Source of the DNA: an uncultured Verrucomicrobiales bacterium
GTDB lineage: Bacteria > Verrucomicrobiota > Verrucomicrobiia > Verrucomicrobiales > Akkermansiaceae
Assembly (NCBI GenBank): GCA_937916135.1
Contig: CALFTQ010000115.1
Location: forward strand, 1 to 41,084
Reading direction: 5' to 3'
DNA length: 41,084 bases
Under the pieces are notes generated by a model. It saw nothing but the letters and a program-made list of their open reading frames with translations, was not told where the DNA came from and ran no database searches. Shown here piece by piece: positions 8,120 to 16,499 of the stretch. Numbering within the stretch: the first letter of the stretch is position 1; each line of letters opens with the position of its first letter. A program made the position numbers and the translations under genes.

Positions 8120-8506
8120 ATGAGCCGCGCTTCTTTATTTCATGCAATAAAATGCTTTGCTGCCCTGTGCCTTGCGGCGGGGGGGCTGCATGCAGCTCAG
8201 GAAAGTTCCTCCATTGAACGCGCTGAGCAGAATATCGTTCTACAGTGGAAAAAAGCCCCCAGACTGAAGTATGACCGCTTGTCCTATCGAGGCACGCTGA
8301 AGGAATGCCAGACCGGGTCTTTCCATGTGAAGCGGGTGCTAACCCTGCGGGGTGTCTGGATTCCTATCCGGGAGCTGCCGCCTGAGACGCTGGTGTTCAG
8401 GGGTGAACGGGCGGGGTTCCGTCCCGGCAAAACGTTGGGCGGCGCGGGGTATTTCTTCTGCGACCCGGAAACGGGGGAACTGACTGCTTTCCTCTTAATG
8501 AAATAA
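8120..8506 (+). CDS. Small secreted protein downstream of serpin
   Basis: A 128-residue protein with a signal peptide (MSRASLFHAIKCFAALCLAAGGLHAAQ, cleavage after HAA). The roughly 100-residue mature part has no recognised domain. The motif-poor sequence contains two cysteines (KECQTG and FFCDPETG) that could form a disulfide. It starts 10 bases after the serpin stop and ends 4 bases before the next gene, so all three are likely one transcription unit. A role with the serpin is possible by position only. Confidence 0.65.
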   Translation: MSRASLFHAIKCFAALCLAAGGLHAAQESSSIERAEQNIVLQWKKAPRLKYDRLSYRGTLKECQTGSFHVKRVLTLRGVWIPIRELPPETLVFRGERAGFRPGKTLGGAGYFFCDPETGELTAFLLMK

Positions 8507-8510
8507 AGCG

Positions 8511-9053
8511 ATGAAGAAAGCCTTGATTTACCTGCTGCTGATTCTCGTCATCTGCTTCCTGAATCCGGATTACGTGTGGAGGCAGCTCATCCGGATGTTC
8601 CCATCGGCATGGTATGAGTATGGCTGCCTGACCCTGGTAGCGGCGGCATGGTTTGTTTCACTGGGTATTGTCGTGGCGGTGGTGAGGCGCGCCTTCTCCC
8701 GCAGGAGTGTGGTTCATATCGGCATGGCTGGTTTCCTGCTTGGGCTCTGTTTCGCCCATACATCGCGGTTCTGCGGGGCGGTAAACCGCCATTTCACCGT
8801 GGCGTTCCTGCATGGGAACCTGCACACGGCGGAGCTTCTGCTGCACCTGGGGGCCGATATCAATGCGCCTGATGCAGAGACCGGCCAGACGCCCCTGCAA
8901 CGTGTGCAGTCCATCCGGTTTGCTCCTGAAACGGCGGCTGTATTTGAGCCCCACCGCGAGAAGCTCGCGACATGGCTGGTGGCACACGGCGCCCTGGCAG
9001 CGCGAGATGAACAAGAACGCACCCCGCCGATGCCGTTAATCGGGACGGATTAA
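8511..9053 (+). CDS. Membrane protein with a C-terminal ankyrin-like domain
   Basis: A 180-residue protein. Hydrophobic segments at about residues 3-19, 40-61 and 70-85 look like three membrane helices. Two ankyrin-like units follow: FTVAFLHGNLHTAELLLHLGADINAPDAETGQTPLQ, then LATWLVAHGALAARDEQERTP. The ankyrin part would bind a protein on one face of the inner membrane. The start is the ATG four bases after the previous stop. It ends the serpin operon, and a palindromic repeat 55 bases downstream may serve as its 3' boundary. Partner and function are unknown. Confidence 0.65.
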   Translation: MKKALIYLLLILVICFLNPDYVWRQLIRMFPSAWYEYGCLTLVAAAWFVSLGIVVAVVRRAFSRRSVVHIGMAGFLLGLCFAHTSRFCGAVNRHFTVAFLHGNLHTAELLLHLGADINAPDAETGQTPLQRVQSIRFAPETAAVFEPHREKLATWLVAHGALAARDEQERTPPMPLIGTD

Positions 9054-9108
9054 ACGGGCACTGCGTCAGATTTTATAATGAAGCGGCGAACATCCGCAGC
9101 GAAAAGCA

Positions 9109-9220
9109 AAATTGATGTTTGTCGTTGTCGGGGCACGGGACTTCAGTCCCGAAATAACGGTGCTTCCAATCGGGACTGAAGTCCCGTGCTCCGACAGAGT
9201 TCCCCCACAAATTCCAATTT
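9109..9220 (+). repeat. 112-bp palindromic element, copy 2
   Basis: Second copy, between the convergent ankyrin membrane gene and hisC. It differs from copy 3 only near the right end and has perfect 20-base complementary arms around a 17-base spacer. Situated between two convergent genes, it could act as a transcription stop for both, but it lacks a T-run next to the stem. Confidence 0.9.
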
Positions 9221-9262
9221 ATCGGGCTGATACACAAATCCGGCGCAGCGCAAAAAACACCG

Positions 9263-10354
9263 TTACAGGACCTGAGACAGCACCTCAAGGCAGCGGGAGT
9301 TCTCGCGCTCGTTGCCGATGGTGATGCGGATGTATGCGGTCAGGCCATAGGCGGCCATGGGGCGCATGATGACGCCCCGCGCCAGAGCCTTGCGGAACAC
9401 CTCGACTCCGTTGTCCACATTCACCAGAATGAAATTGGTGTGGCTCGGCACATACTCCAGCCCCCGGGCTGTGAAGAATTCCTCGTAGCGGCGGCGGCCT
9501 TCGTTCACCATCTGCACAGAGCGGGCGATATGCCCGGTATCATCCAGCGCCGCCAGCGCACCAACCTGGGCAAAGGCATTCACATTGAAGGGAGAGCGAG
9601 CCTTATTCAACAAGTCGGCAATTTCCGGCGTGGTGATGGCGTAGCCGCAGCGGGCACCGGCCAGGCCGTAGGCTTTGGAGAAGGTACGGAGCACAGCCAC
9701 ATTCCTGCCCTGCTTCACAAACTTCATACTATCCGTCGGCAGCCCGGCAAACTCAATGTAAGCCTCATCAATAGCCACCACCACATGCTCCGGCACGCGG
9801 GAAATGAAAGATTCCAGTTCCTCCTGGCTCACCATGGTGCCCACCGGGTTGGTCGGGTTGGTGATGAACACCAGGCGGGTCTGCGGGGTGATGGCGGCCA
9901 GCATGGCCTCCAGGTCGTGCGTCCACTTATCCCGGTTGGGAACGGAAATGTAGCTCGCCCCCATCAGCTTTGCGACGATGGGATAGAGCGTGAAGGCATA
10001 ATCCGCGGCAATCACTTCCGTGCCGGGGCGCAGGAGCGCATGGGCCAGCAGCTCAATGAGCTCGCTGCTGCCATTGGCCACCACCGTGTTGGCAAAGTCC
10101 ACCCCATGCAGCTCCGCCACGCGGCTGCGCAGCGCAAAGGAAGCACCATCGGGATAGATGTGCATGCCGGCCGCCGCCTTCTGCATGGCCTCCACTGCCA
10201 GCGGAGAAGGCCCCAGGGAGTTCTCATTGGAAGCCAGCTTCACGATATCCTCCGGGCGCAGGCCCAGCTCGCGGGCGGTTTCCTCAATAGGCTTGCCGGG
10301 CTGGTAGGCCACCAGCTCATACACATTCTGATTCGCGTAGGAAATGATGCTCAT
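9263..10354 (-). CDS. hisC: Histidinol-phosphate aminotransferase
   Basis: PLP-dependent transfer of an amino group between glutamate and imidazole acetol phosphate in histidine synthesis; the family also handles aromatic amino acids or tyrosine. The 363-residue protein is full length. Visible features are the substrate-binding ASNENSLGPSP segment (residues 41-51), the NPTNPVG motif (166-172), Asp196 in AIDEAY contacting the PLP ring nitrogen, and the Schiff-base Lys227 in TFSKAYGLAGARCGY. No other his gene is nearby. It has its own promoter in the 65-base gap after ptsI, so it need not belong to the pts operon. Confidence 0.93.
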   Translation of the reverse strand: MSIISYANQNVYELVAYQPGKPIEETARELGLRPEDIVKLASNENSLGPSPLAVEAMQKAAAGMHIYPDGASFALRSRVAELHGVDFANTVVANGSSELIELLAHALLRPGTEVIAADYAFTLYPIVAKLMGASYISVPNRDKWTHDLEAMLAAITPQTRLVFITNPTNPVGTMVSQEELESFISRVPEHVVVAIDEAYIEFAGLPTDSMKFVKQGRNVAVLRTFSKAYGLAGARCGYAITTPEIADLLNKARSPFNVNAFAQVGALAALDDTGHIARSVQMVNEGRRRYEEFFTARGLEYVPSHTNFILVNVDNGVEVFRKALARGVIMRPMAAYGLTAYIRITIGNERENSRCLEVLSQVL

Positions 10355-10368
10355 AACGGTTACCAGCC

Positions 10369-10396
10369 ATTATACCCCTGCCCCCCACCGGCGCAA
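10369..10396 (-). promoter_or_regulatory. Promoter of hisC
   Basis: On the minus strand TTGCGC (10391-10396), a 16-base spacer and TATAAT (10369-10374). The -10 box ends 14 bases before the ATG, giving a leader of about 7-8 bases with no Shine-Dalgarno sequence. Confidence 0.5.
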
Positions 10397-10419
10397 GTCT
10401 TCTTTCCGGCATATCGCAA

Positions 10420-12174
10420 TCACTCAAACAGGTTCGGATACGAACGCAGGGCGAGTTCCTTGGAAAGGGCACGGATGGTGCGGGAATCTTCTGCCTGAAG
10501 CGCCATTTCGGCCATCTGGCGGCATTCCTCGTAGTTGAGATGGCGGATGGCGAAGCGGATGAGCGGGAGAAGGTGGGAACCAACCGAGAGCTCGGTGGCG
10601 CCCAGGCCCACCAGCAGCGGCACGAGGGTGATATCGCCCCCCATTTCGCCGCAGATAGCGGTGGGAATGCCGGCCTTGATAGTCTGGTGAATCAGGCGGA
10701 TAACGCCGGGGTGCGTGGAGCGGAACATGCTGGCCACGCGGTAGTTCACGCGATCCACGGCGATGGTGTATTGCGTGAGGTCATTGGTGCCGATGGAGAA
10801 GAAATCCACATAGCGGGCCAGCACATCGGCCATGACGGCGGCGCTGGGCACCTCAATCATGATACCCACGCGCATATTCTCATCGAACGCCTCGCCACGC
10901 TCGCGCAGCTCGCGGCGGCATTCATCGAGAATGGCATGCACGTCTTTCACCTCAGTGAGGCCGGAGACCATGGGGAACATGACGCCCACCTTGCCATGAG
11001 CCGAAGCACGCAGAATGGCCCGCAGCTGCTCCTTGAACACAGCCGGGCGGCTCAGGGAAACACGGATGCCGCGCCAGCCCAGGAAGGGGTTTTCCTCTTT
11101 CTCCTCCAGCACCTCGAAGGGCAACTTGTCGCCACCGGAATCCAGCGTGCGGAAAATCACCTCCTGCGGGGCGCATTCCTCCACCAGGCGGCGGTAGTGC
11201 TGGTACTGGGTCTCCTCATCGGGCAGGCCATCGCCCCCCAGCAGGAAGAACTCCGTGCGGTACAGGCCCACGCCCTCTGCCCCGTTGCGCTTGATGGAGC
11301 CGTACTCATGCACAAACTCCAGGTTGCAGGCCACGCGGATGTGGCGGCCATCCCGCGTTTCGGCAGGCAGGTCGCGCATATCCAGGAGGGCCTGGTAGGC
11401 CTTCTCCTTCTCGGCCCGCATCTGCTCGTAGTATGCGCGGGTCTCAGCCGTGGGGTTGAGAATCAGGGTGCCGTGGTAGCCATCCAGAATAGCGGAGGAG
11501 CCCACGCGGGCCTCGCGCACCAGGTTCGGCACCGCCACCACTGCGGGCAGCCCCAGTGAGCGGGCCAGAATCGCGGTGTGCGAAATGGAAGAGCCGGCTT
11601 CCGTCACGAAACCCAGCACGTTCTGAGAATCGAGGTCGGCAGTGTCACTGGGGGTCAGGTCGTATGCGGCCAGCAGGCAGGGTTCCTCGCTCACCGTCTT
11701 GTTCCGGCGGGTCCGGGCGCTGCCCTGGTCCAGGTTTTTGAGCACGCGTTGCAGCACGTCTGCAATATCCGCCACGCGGCTGCGGAGGTAGGCATCGTCC
11801 ACCATGCGCATGGCTTCCATGAAGTTCTGCACCACGGCATAATAGACCGAATCGATATTCTGCAGACGCCTGGGCATTTCCTTGCGCATGCGGGAGATAA
11901 TCATGCGGTCGCGCAGGAAGAGGAGGTGCGCATCGAAAATAGCGGCTTCATTCGCACCGCTGAGCTCCTCCACACGGGTTTTGAGCAGCTTGATTTCCAG
12001 CTCTGTGCGCTCCAGCGCGGTCTCAAAGCGCTGCCACTCGGCCTCCAGTTCCGTGGGGAGGATGGTGCGGGTGGGCGGAGCGGCACAGCCCCGGGCCTCC
12101 ACGCGCAGCCTGCCCATGGCAATACCCTCGGAAACGGGCTGCCCCTGAAACCGGCGCTCTGCTCCTTCGCTCAT
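10420..12174 (-). CDS. ptsI: Phosphotransferase system Enzyme I
   Basis: Transfers phosphate from phosphoenolpyruvate to HPr. From the ATG at 12174 the protein has 584 residues, near the family norm. It has an N-terminal helical HPr-binding domain and a swivelling domain with the phospho-accepting histidine in GSSISHTAILARSLGLPAVV (about residue 199). The C-terminal PEP-binding barrel includes GVGLYRTEFFL, GWRGIRVSL, IGIMIEVPSA, FSIGTNDLTQY and the AICGEMGGD catalytic-cysteine motif. A TTG at 12201 is the only start for a longer version and was rejected. The ptsH stop is 44 bases upstream, so the pair is probably an operon. No Enzyme II permease gene is visible, so a regulatory role is possible. 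Confidence 0.95.
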   Translation of the reverse strand: MSEGAERRFQGQPVSEGIAMGRLRVEARGCAAPPTRTILPTELEAEWQRFETALERTELEIKLLKTRVEELSGANEAAIFDAHLLFLRDRMIISRMRKEMPRRLQNIDSVYYAVVQNFMEAMRMVDDAYLRSRVADIADVLQRVLKNLDQGSARTRRNKTVSEEPCLLAAYDLTPSDTADLDSQNVLGFVTEAGSSISHTAILARSLGLPAVVAVPNLVREARVGSSAILDGYHGTLILNPTAETRAYYEQMRAEKEKAYQALLDMRDLPAETRDGRHIRVACNLEFVHEYGSIKRNGAEGVGLYRTEFFLLGGDGLPDEETQYQHYRRLVEECAPQEVIFRTLDSGGDKLPFEVLEEKEENPFLGWRGIRVSLSRPAVFKEQLRAILRASAHGKVGVMFPMVSGLTEVKDVHAILDECRRELRERGEAFDENMRVGIMIEVPSAAVMADVLARYVDFFSIGTNDLTQYTIAVDRVNYRVASMFRSTHPGVIRLIHQTIKAGIPTAICGEMGGDITLVPLLVGLGATELSVGSHLLPLIRFAIRHLNYEECRQMAEMALQAEDSRTIRALSKELALRSYPNLFE

Positions 12175-12218
12175 ATAACCGGGGAAGCGGGTGAAGGTCA
12201 AAAGGCATCGGCGAGGGA

Positions 12219-12485
12219 TTAAGCCTCGCCGAACTTATTGTTAATCAGCTCTTCAAGAGCAGCGATAGCATCGGCTTCATCCGGGCCGTCTGCCGTGACG
12301 GCGATTTCAGCCCCCCAGCCCACGGCCAGCATCATCAGGCCCATGATGCTCTTGCCATCCACCGCTTCATCGTCCTTTTCAACGGAGACATCGGCCTGAA
12401 AACGACTGGCCACGCGCACAAACTGCGCGGCGGGGCGTGCGTGAATGCCAAGCTTGTTCTGAATGGTGAGCTTCTTTGTAATCAT
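12219..12485 (-). CDS. ptsH: Phosphocarrier protein HPr
   Basis: An 88-residue HPr. The active-site histidine His15 lies in KLGIHARPAAQFV, and Ser46 in DGKSIMGLMML matches the regulatory site phosphorylated by HPr kinase/phosphorylase in other bacteria. Both sites are intact, so the protein could both relay phosphate from Enzyme I and act as a signal. The gene leads into ptsI and has its own -10 box upstream. The ATG at 12485 has no clear Shine-Dalgarno sequence. Confidence 0.96.
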   Translation of the reverse strand: MITKKLTIQNKLGIHARPAAQFVRVASRFQADVSVEKDDEAVDGKSIMGLMMLAVGWGAEIAVTADGPDEADAIAALEELINNKFGEA

Positions 12486-12518
12486 GGTAGATGAGGTTCG
12501 GGGTATGCTTCGTTCCTC

Positions 12519-12524
12519 ATTATA
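12519..12524 (-). promoter_or_regulatory. -10 element of ptsH-ptsI
   Basis: TATAAT on the minus strand in the gap between rsmB and ptsH, 33 bases before the ptsH ATG. The -35 region is poor, but an A-run (about 12549-12556) lies just upstream and may help as an UP-like element. The predicted leader is about 26 bases. Confidence 0.4.
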
Positions 12525-12566
12525 CCGCTGATTGCGGGGAAAGCGAGCTTTTTTTTATGAATTCAG

Positions 12567-13805
12567 CTAATTTGCGCGGCACAGGAGGGAGGCATAGGCG
12601 CCGTCTGCCTGCTCGCGGTGGGGGAGAGCCAGGTATTCTTCGACAAAGGTAAAATCCTTATGGGTAGCAAGGAAGGCATCTACGACGGCGCGGTCTTCCT
12701 CGCGGTCAATAGAACAAGTGCTGTACACCAGGCGACCGCCGGGGCGGACAGCGGCGCAGGCCTGCTCCAGAATCTGCAACTGGAGCGCGGCAAGACGCGT
12801 GATTTCCCCCGCCGAGAGGCGCCAGCGGGCATCCACACGCCGCTGCAGCACGCCGCTGTTGGAGCAAGGGACATCCAGCAGCACGGCATCGAATGCGCCA
12901 CACCACTCTGCCGGGCATGGCTGGGTCCAATCATGCTGCGCGACCTGCACATCGAGCCCGCCGGCGCGCAGCAGGTTCTCGCGCAGGGGAGCAAGGCGGA
13001 ATTCCTCCACATCCGTGGCCAGCAGGTGCAAATCTCCCCCTGTGGCGGCCAGCATGGCGGCAGATTTGCCACCGGGCGCGGCGCAGGCATCCAGCACGCG
13101 CTCACCGGGCTGCGGCGCCAGGAGCTTCACGCAATAGCGGGTGGAGGGGTCGGTCACATACAACTGCCCTGCCCTGAGAGCCTCCAGCGGCAGCGGGCCA
13201 TGCAGGCGATACCAGAGCGGCAGCGCCGGCAGCGGCTCCCAGCACTCCGGGATCTCCGCTGGCGGATTCAGGGGATTCAGGCGGGCATACACCGGCGGGG
13301 TGAGCGAGTTCCACTCCAGCATGGCGCTGGTATCAGACTCGCCGAATTCACGCAGCCAGCGCTTCACCAGCCAGGATGGGGTCGAAAACCGGACAGCGAG
13401 CGGCAGAGTCTCATGCTCGGCGTCAAACTCAGCCTTGCGGCGGGCGGCATTGCGCAGCATGCCATTCACCACACCGCGCACGCGCTGCGGAGCCAGGCGC
13501 ACGGTTTCGCCCACGGCGGCGTGTTCTGCCTGGCGCAGCACGAAAAGCTGGCAGAGCCCCATGAGCACGAGCCAGCGCATTTTCTCCTCCAGTTTACCGG
13601 GGCGCAGGGTTTTGCGGATGTGGTCCAGCCAGCTCATGTGGCGCAGCGTGTCGTACACAATGGCCTGCAGCAGGGAGCGGTCAGCATGCGCCAGCTTATG
13701 CTCTGCGGCAGCGCGGGCAATGAGGGTTTCGGCAAAGATGCCGCCCTGCGACCAGCGCAGCAGGCATTTCCAGGCCAGATAGCGGACAGAGGGTGAATCG
13801 TTCAT
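12567..13805 (-). CDS. rsmB: 16S rRNA (cytosine-967 C5)-methyltransferase RsmB/Sun
   Basis: SAM-dependent m5C methyltransferase acting on 16S rRNA. The 412-residue protein has an N-terminal NusB-like RNA-binding domain (about 5-130) and a Rossmann methyltransferase domain. SAM binding is in DACAAPGGKSAAMLA, with the DVPCSNSGVLQ cysteine that assists release and the catalytic cysteine in YSTCSIDREED. The RRVDARW motif is also typical. The start is the ATG at 13805; a TTG at 13811 would add only two residues. It begins six bases after the suhB stop, the last gene of the exbB-to-rsmB run. Confidence 0.94.
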   Translation of the reverse strand: MNDSPSVRYLAWKCLLRWSQGGIFAETLIARAAAEHKLAHADRSLLQAIVYDTLRHMSWLDHIRKTLRPGKLEEKMRWLVLMGLCQLFVLRQAEHAAVGETVRLAPQRVRGVVNGMLRNAARRKAEFDAEHETLPLAVRFSTPSWLVKRWLREFGESDTSAMLEWNSLTPPVYARLNPLNPPAEIPECWEPLPALPLWYRLHGPLPLEALRAGQLYVTDPSTRYCVKLLAPQPGERVLDACAAPGGKSAAMLAATGGDLHLLATDVEEFRLAPLRENLLRAGGLDVQVAQHDWTQPCPAEWCGAFDAVLLDVPCSNSGVLQRRVDARWRLSAGEITRLAALQLQILEQACAAVRPGGRLVYSTCSIDREEDRAVVDAFLATHKDFTFVEEYLALPHREQADGAYASLLCRAN

Positions 13806-13811
13806 ACGCAA

Positions 13812-14585
13812 TCAGTCCATTTGCAAAGCTTCGTGCAGCGGGAGAAGGCCATTCCAGGCCACAATCGCCCCCTTGATACCATCCTCCCCATGCGGTTCGA
13901 ACTCCAGCCGGCCACCGGCGGCTTCCAGAATGACGCGTGCAGCGGCAAAATCCCACAGGCAGATGCGGGATTCGACATACGCATCGAAGCGGCCTGCGGC
14001 AATGTAGCAGAGCGTCAGCGCCGCGCTGCCGAGAATGCGGATTTTGCGCACCTGTTTTGAAATATGGGCAAAGCGGCGTATTCCGGTTTCGCCGGAGCCA
14101 TCGTGCGTGCCGTGGCCGATGAACACCACGGCCTCGCGCATCTGCGCGCGGGTGGATACGGAGATGGGGCGGCCATTCAGAAGCGGCGGCCCGCCTGCAA
14201 CAGCGGTGAAACACTCCTGCTGCATGGGGTCGTACACACAGCCCAGCACCAGCTCACCGCGGTGCTGCAAAGCTATGCTCACACAGAATATCGGGATGCC
14301 GTAGAAGTAGTTGACGGTGCCATCGATGGGATCCACAATCCACTGGTACCCGGCAGCCTCAGAGCCCTCGTTCCCCTCCTCCCCCAGGATGGAGCTTTCC
14401 GGGAATGCGGCCAGCAGGTGGCCGGCTATCAGCTGCTGGCTTTCCTTATCCAGGCGCAGCTTAATATCATGCGCCAGGGCCTCATCCACCAGCTTGATGC
14501 TATAGAAATGCTCGCGCAGGAACGCTCCGGCAAGTCTGGCGGCCTGCACAGCAGCGGCCAGATAGTCTGTGTAGGGCGAACTCAT
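13812..14585 (-). CDS. suhB: Inositol monophosphatase family protein
   Basis: A 257-residue Mg-dependent phosphatase of the inositol monophosphatase superfamily. Metal ligands are visible: Glu69/70 in ILGEEG, Asp85 and Asp88 in WIVDPIDGTVNYF, and the Asp of LWDFAAARVILEAAGG near the C-terminus. The substrate may be inositol-1-phosphate, histidinol phosphate or 3'-phosphoadenosine-5'-phosphate; the sequence does not decide this, and the symbol suhB reflects the closest general type. Its ATG overlaps the PBP stop codon (ATGA), which implies translational coupling. rsmB follows six bases later. SuhB also has an RNA-related role in enterobacteria, which may explain pairing with rsmB (inference). 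Confidence 0.88.
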   Translation of the reverse strand: MSSPYTDYLAAAVQAARLAGAFLREHFYSIKLVDEALAHDIKLRLDKESQQLIAGHLLAAFPESSILGEEGNEGSEAAGYQWIVDPIDGTVNYFYGIPIFCVSIALQHRGELVLGCVYDPMQQECFTAVAGGPPLLNGRPISVSTRAQMREAVVFIGHGTHDGSGETGIRRFAHISKQVRKIRILGSAALTLCYIAAGRFDAYVESRICLWDFAAARVILEAAGGRLEFEPHGEDGIKGAIVAWNGLLPLHEALQMD

Positions 14586-16486
14586 GATGCCTTGGGCTGC
14601 TGCTTCGCTTCTTCCTGAGCCTTCTGCTGGGCGCGCAGCTCAGCCCGGGCTTTATCAAACACCTCGCGCGCCAGATGCGAGGCAGCGCGTGAAAGGAGGG
14701 GGCGCAATTCGCGGGCTGAGGCCAGTGGGTGGGCGGCGTCATCGAACCCCATCCACACAAAAGCGCAGACCGCACGCTGGCGGAACACCATGCTCCACTG
14801 CCCGGAGCCCTCCGGCAGCAGCTCATTCATGCTGACGGGTTCGCCCTCAGTGATGCGGAAAGGCGGCAACTGGGAAACGGCAGTGGCGCTCTCGCGGCGG
14901 ATATACTCCGGGGATTTCTCCGGTTCGTAGTTGTAGATAGGCTGCTGATTGCTGTTCCAGATGGTGTTGACCATGCTCAGGCGGTACCCCCTGCCCTCGT
15001 TCTGCAGGCAGAAAAGCAAGCGGGCAAGATCCAGCCGGCGGATATGGTACAAACCGTTATAAAGATACAACTCCTGCTCGCGACTGGGAAGCTCCACCTG
15101 CAGTTTCAGAGAATCATAAAACGAACGCACCACATCATAGCCCAGGCGCAGGCCGGTCACCTCCGTGCTGCGGGCCACAATGTGCATATCATCCCCACCC
15201 GGCAGACAGGCACAGCAGAACAGGAACGGCGCCGCAGCCCGGCCGGGGCGCACCTTTTCCTGCCAGCGGTCGCGGCCATCCACCACACTGCGGCCCCCCA
15301 CCATGGCCAGCACCTTGCCGCGGTGATTCCGGCGGGCATCCACCACCAGCACACAACACTGGAGCAGATCCTTCAGATCATTATTCATGCCACGGGCTTT
15401 CAGCCCCTCCGGGCGGCGCAGCCTGGCAAAAGCGGCGCGGGTGGCCGCCGCAGCTTCGGGTTCCATGCCGGCCAGCCAGGCCTCCGGATAGCTGCCGGGC
15501 TGCTCAATGGCGGTGAGAGCCCGCTCCACCGCCTGCTCCACATACTGCTGCAAGGGCAGATTCAGGCTGGAAACCACGGAAATGCCTCCGGCATGCTCCG
15601 GAACCTCGCTGCCCATTTCCTCCAGCTCGCGGCGGGTCCACATCACAGCATATGAACTGCCGGAAGCCATGGAAGCAGGCACGCGCCGCAACACAATGGG
15701 TGCAGATGTCGCCTCATTGCACTCCTCCTGGCTTATCATCTCACACTCCAGCATGCGCTGCAGGGTTTCTGCTTTGACCGTGCGCGCCTTATCCATGCTG
15801 CGCACGGGATTGAACAGGGACGGCGCCCTCACCAGCCCCGCCAATGTGGCGCACTCCACGAGATCCAGATCCTTCACAGCCTTACCAAAATAGTAACGGG
15901 CGGCGGCCTTGATACCGTAGCAGTTCTGGCCGTAGTATATGCGACTCAGATACTGCTCCAGAATCGTATATTTATCGAATGCATGTTCAATGCGCAAGGC
16001 AAGCATGGCTTCCAGCATCTTGCGATCCATTGATTTACCGCTGAGCTCAAACACATTGCGCGTGAGCTGCATGGTGATTGTGGAAGCGCCCTGCTCATAA
16101 CGCATGGACATGATATTGCGGATGACCGACCGTAATACGGAGGAAAGCACGATTCCTTCATGCTCAAAGAACGTTTCATCCTCACGGGCCACAAAGGCAT
16201 CTACCAGATATTGCGGCAAATCATTCCGTGAAACAAAAGTATCCGCATCATCAGCAATAGATGCTACCGGGCGATTGGAAGCATCATACAACGTGCTGGA
16301 GGTCATCCCGCCACACACACGTGCCAGATCATACTGCATGGCGCGGTAACCATACACCCCGAGCACGGCAAGCGCACTCAGTATGAGCAAGCAGAAAATG
16401 CAGCAGATAGCCACCAGCTTTTTCTGCCCGACGGAGAACAGATGATACCAGCGCTTGCGGCGGTTTGGAGTAGCAACAAATGACAT
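14582..16486 (-). CDS. Class A penicillin-binding protein with degenerate transpeptidase domain
   Basis: A 634-residue inner-membrane protein. One N-terminal helix (about 24-46) is followed by an intact GT51 glycosyltransferase domain: AREDETFFEHEG with catalytic Glu102, QGASTITMQLTRNVF, RKMLEAMLALRIE and ILEQYLSRIYYGQNCYGI. It should polymerise lipid II into glycan strands. The second half still aligns to a penicillin-binding domain (VLAMVGGR at 392-399, CAFVWMGFDD near the end). However, where the family has PGSSFKPF this protein has PGRAAAPF (414-421): the nucleophilic Ser is Arg416 and the Lys is Ala419. No KTG motif precedes the final strand. It is therefore probably a glycosyltransferase with a dead transpeptidase. 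It follows the TPR gene by 13 bases. Confidence 0.88.
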   Translation of the reverse strand: MSFVATPNRRKRWYHLFSVGQKKLVAICCIFCLLILSALAVLGVYGYRAMQYDLARVCGGMTSSTLYDASNRPVASIADDADTFVSRNDLPQYLVDAFVAREDETFFEHEGIVLSSVLRSVIRNIMSMRYEQGASTITMQLTRNVFELSGKSMDRKMLEAMLALRIEHAFDKYTILEQYLSRIYYGQNCYGIKAAARYYFGKAVKDLDLVECATLAGLVRAPSLFNPVRSMDKARTVKAETLQRMLECEMISQEECNEATSAPIVLRRVPASMASGSSYAVMWTRRELEEMGSEVPEHAGGISVVSSLNLPLQQYVEQAVERALTAIEQPGSYPEAWLAGMEPEAAAATRAAFARLRRPEGLKARGMNNDLKDLLQCCVLVVDARRNHRGKVLAMVGGRSVVDGRDRWQEKVRPGRAAAPFLFCCACLPGGDDMHIVARSTEVTGLRLGYDVVRSFYDSLKLQVELPSREQELYLYNGLYHIRRLDLARLLFCLQNEGRGYRLSMVNTIWNSNQQPIYNYEPEKSPEYIRRESATAVSQLPPFRITEGEPVSMNELLPEGSGQWSMVFRQRAVCAFVWMGFDDAAHPLASARELRPLLSRAASHLAREVFDKARAELRAQQKAQEEAKQQPKAS

Positions 16487-16499
16487 GATGCAAGCTTAT

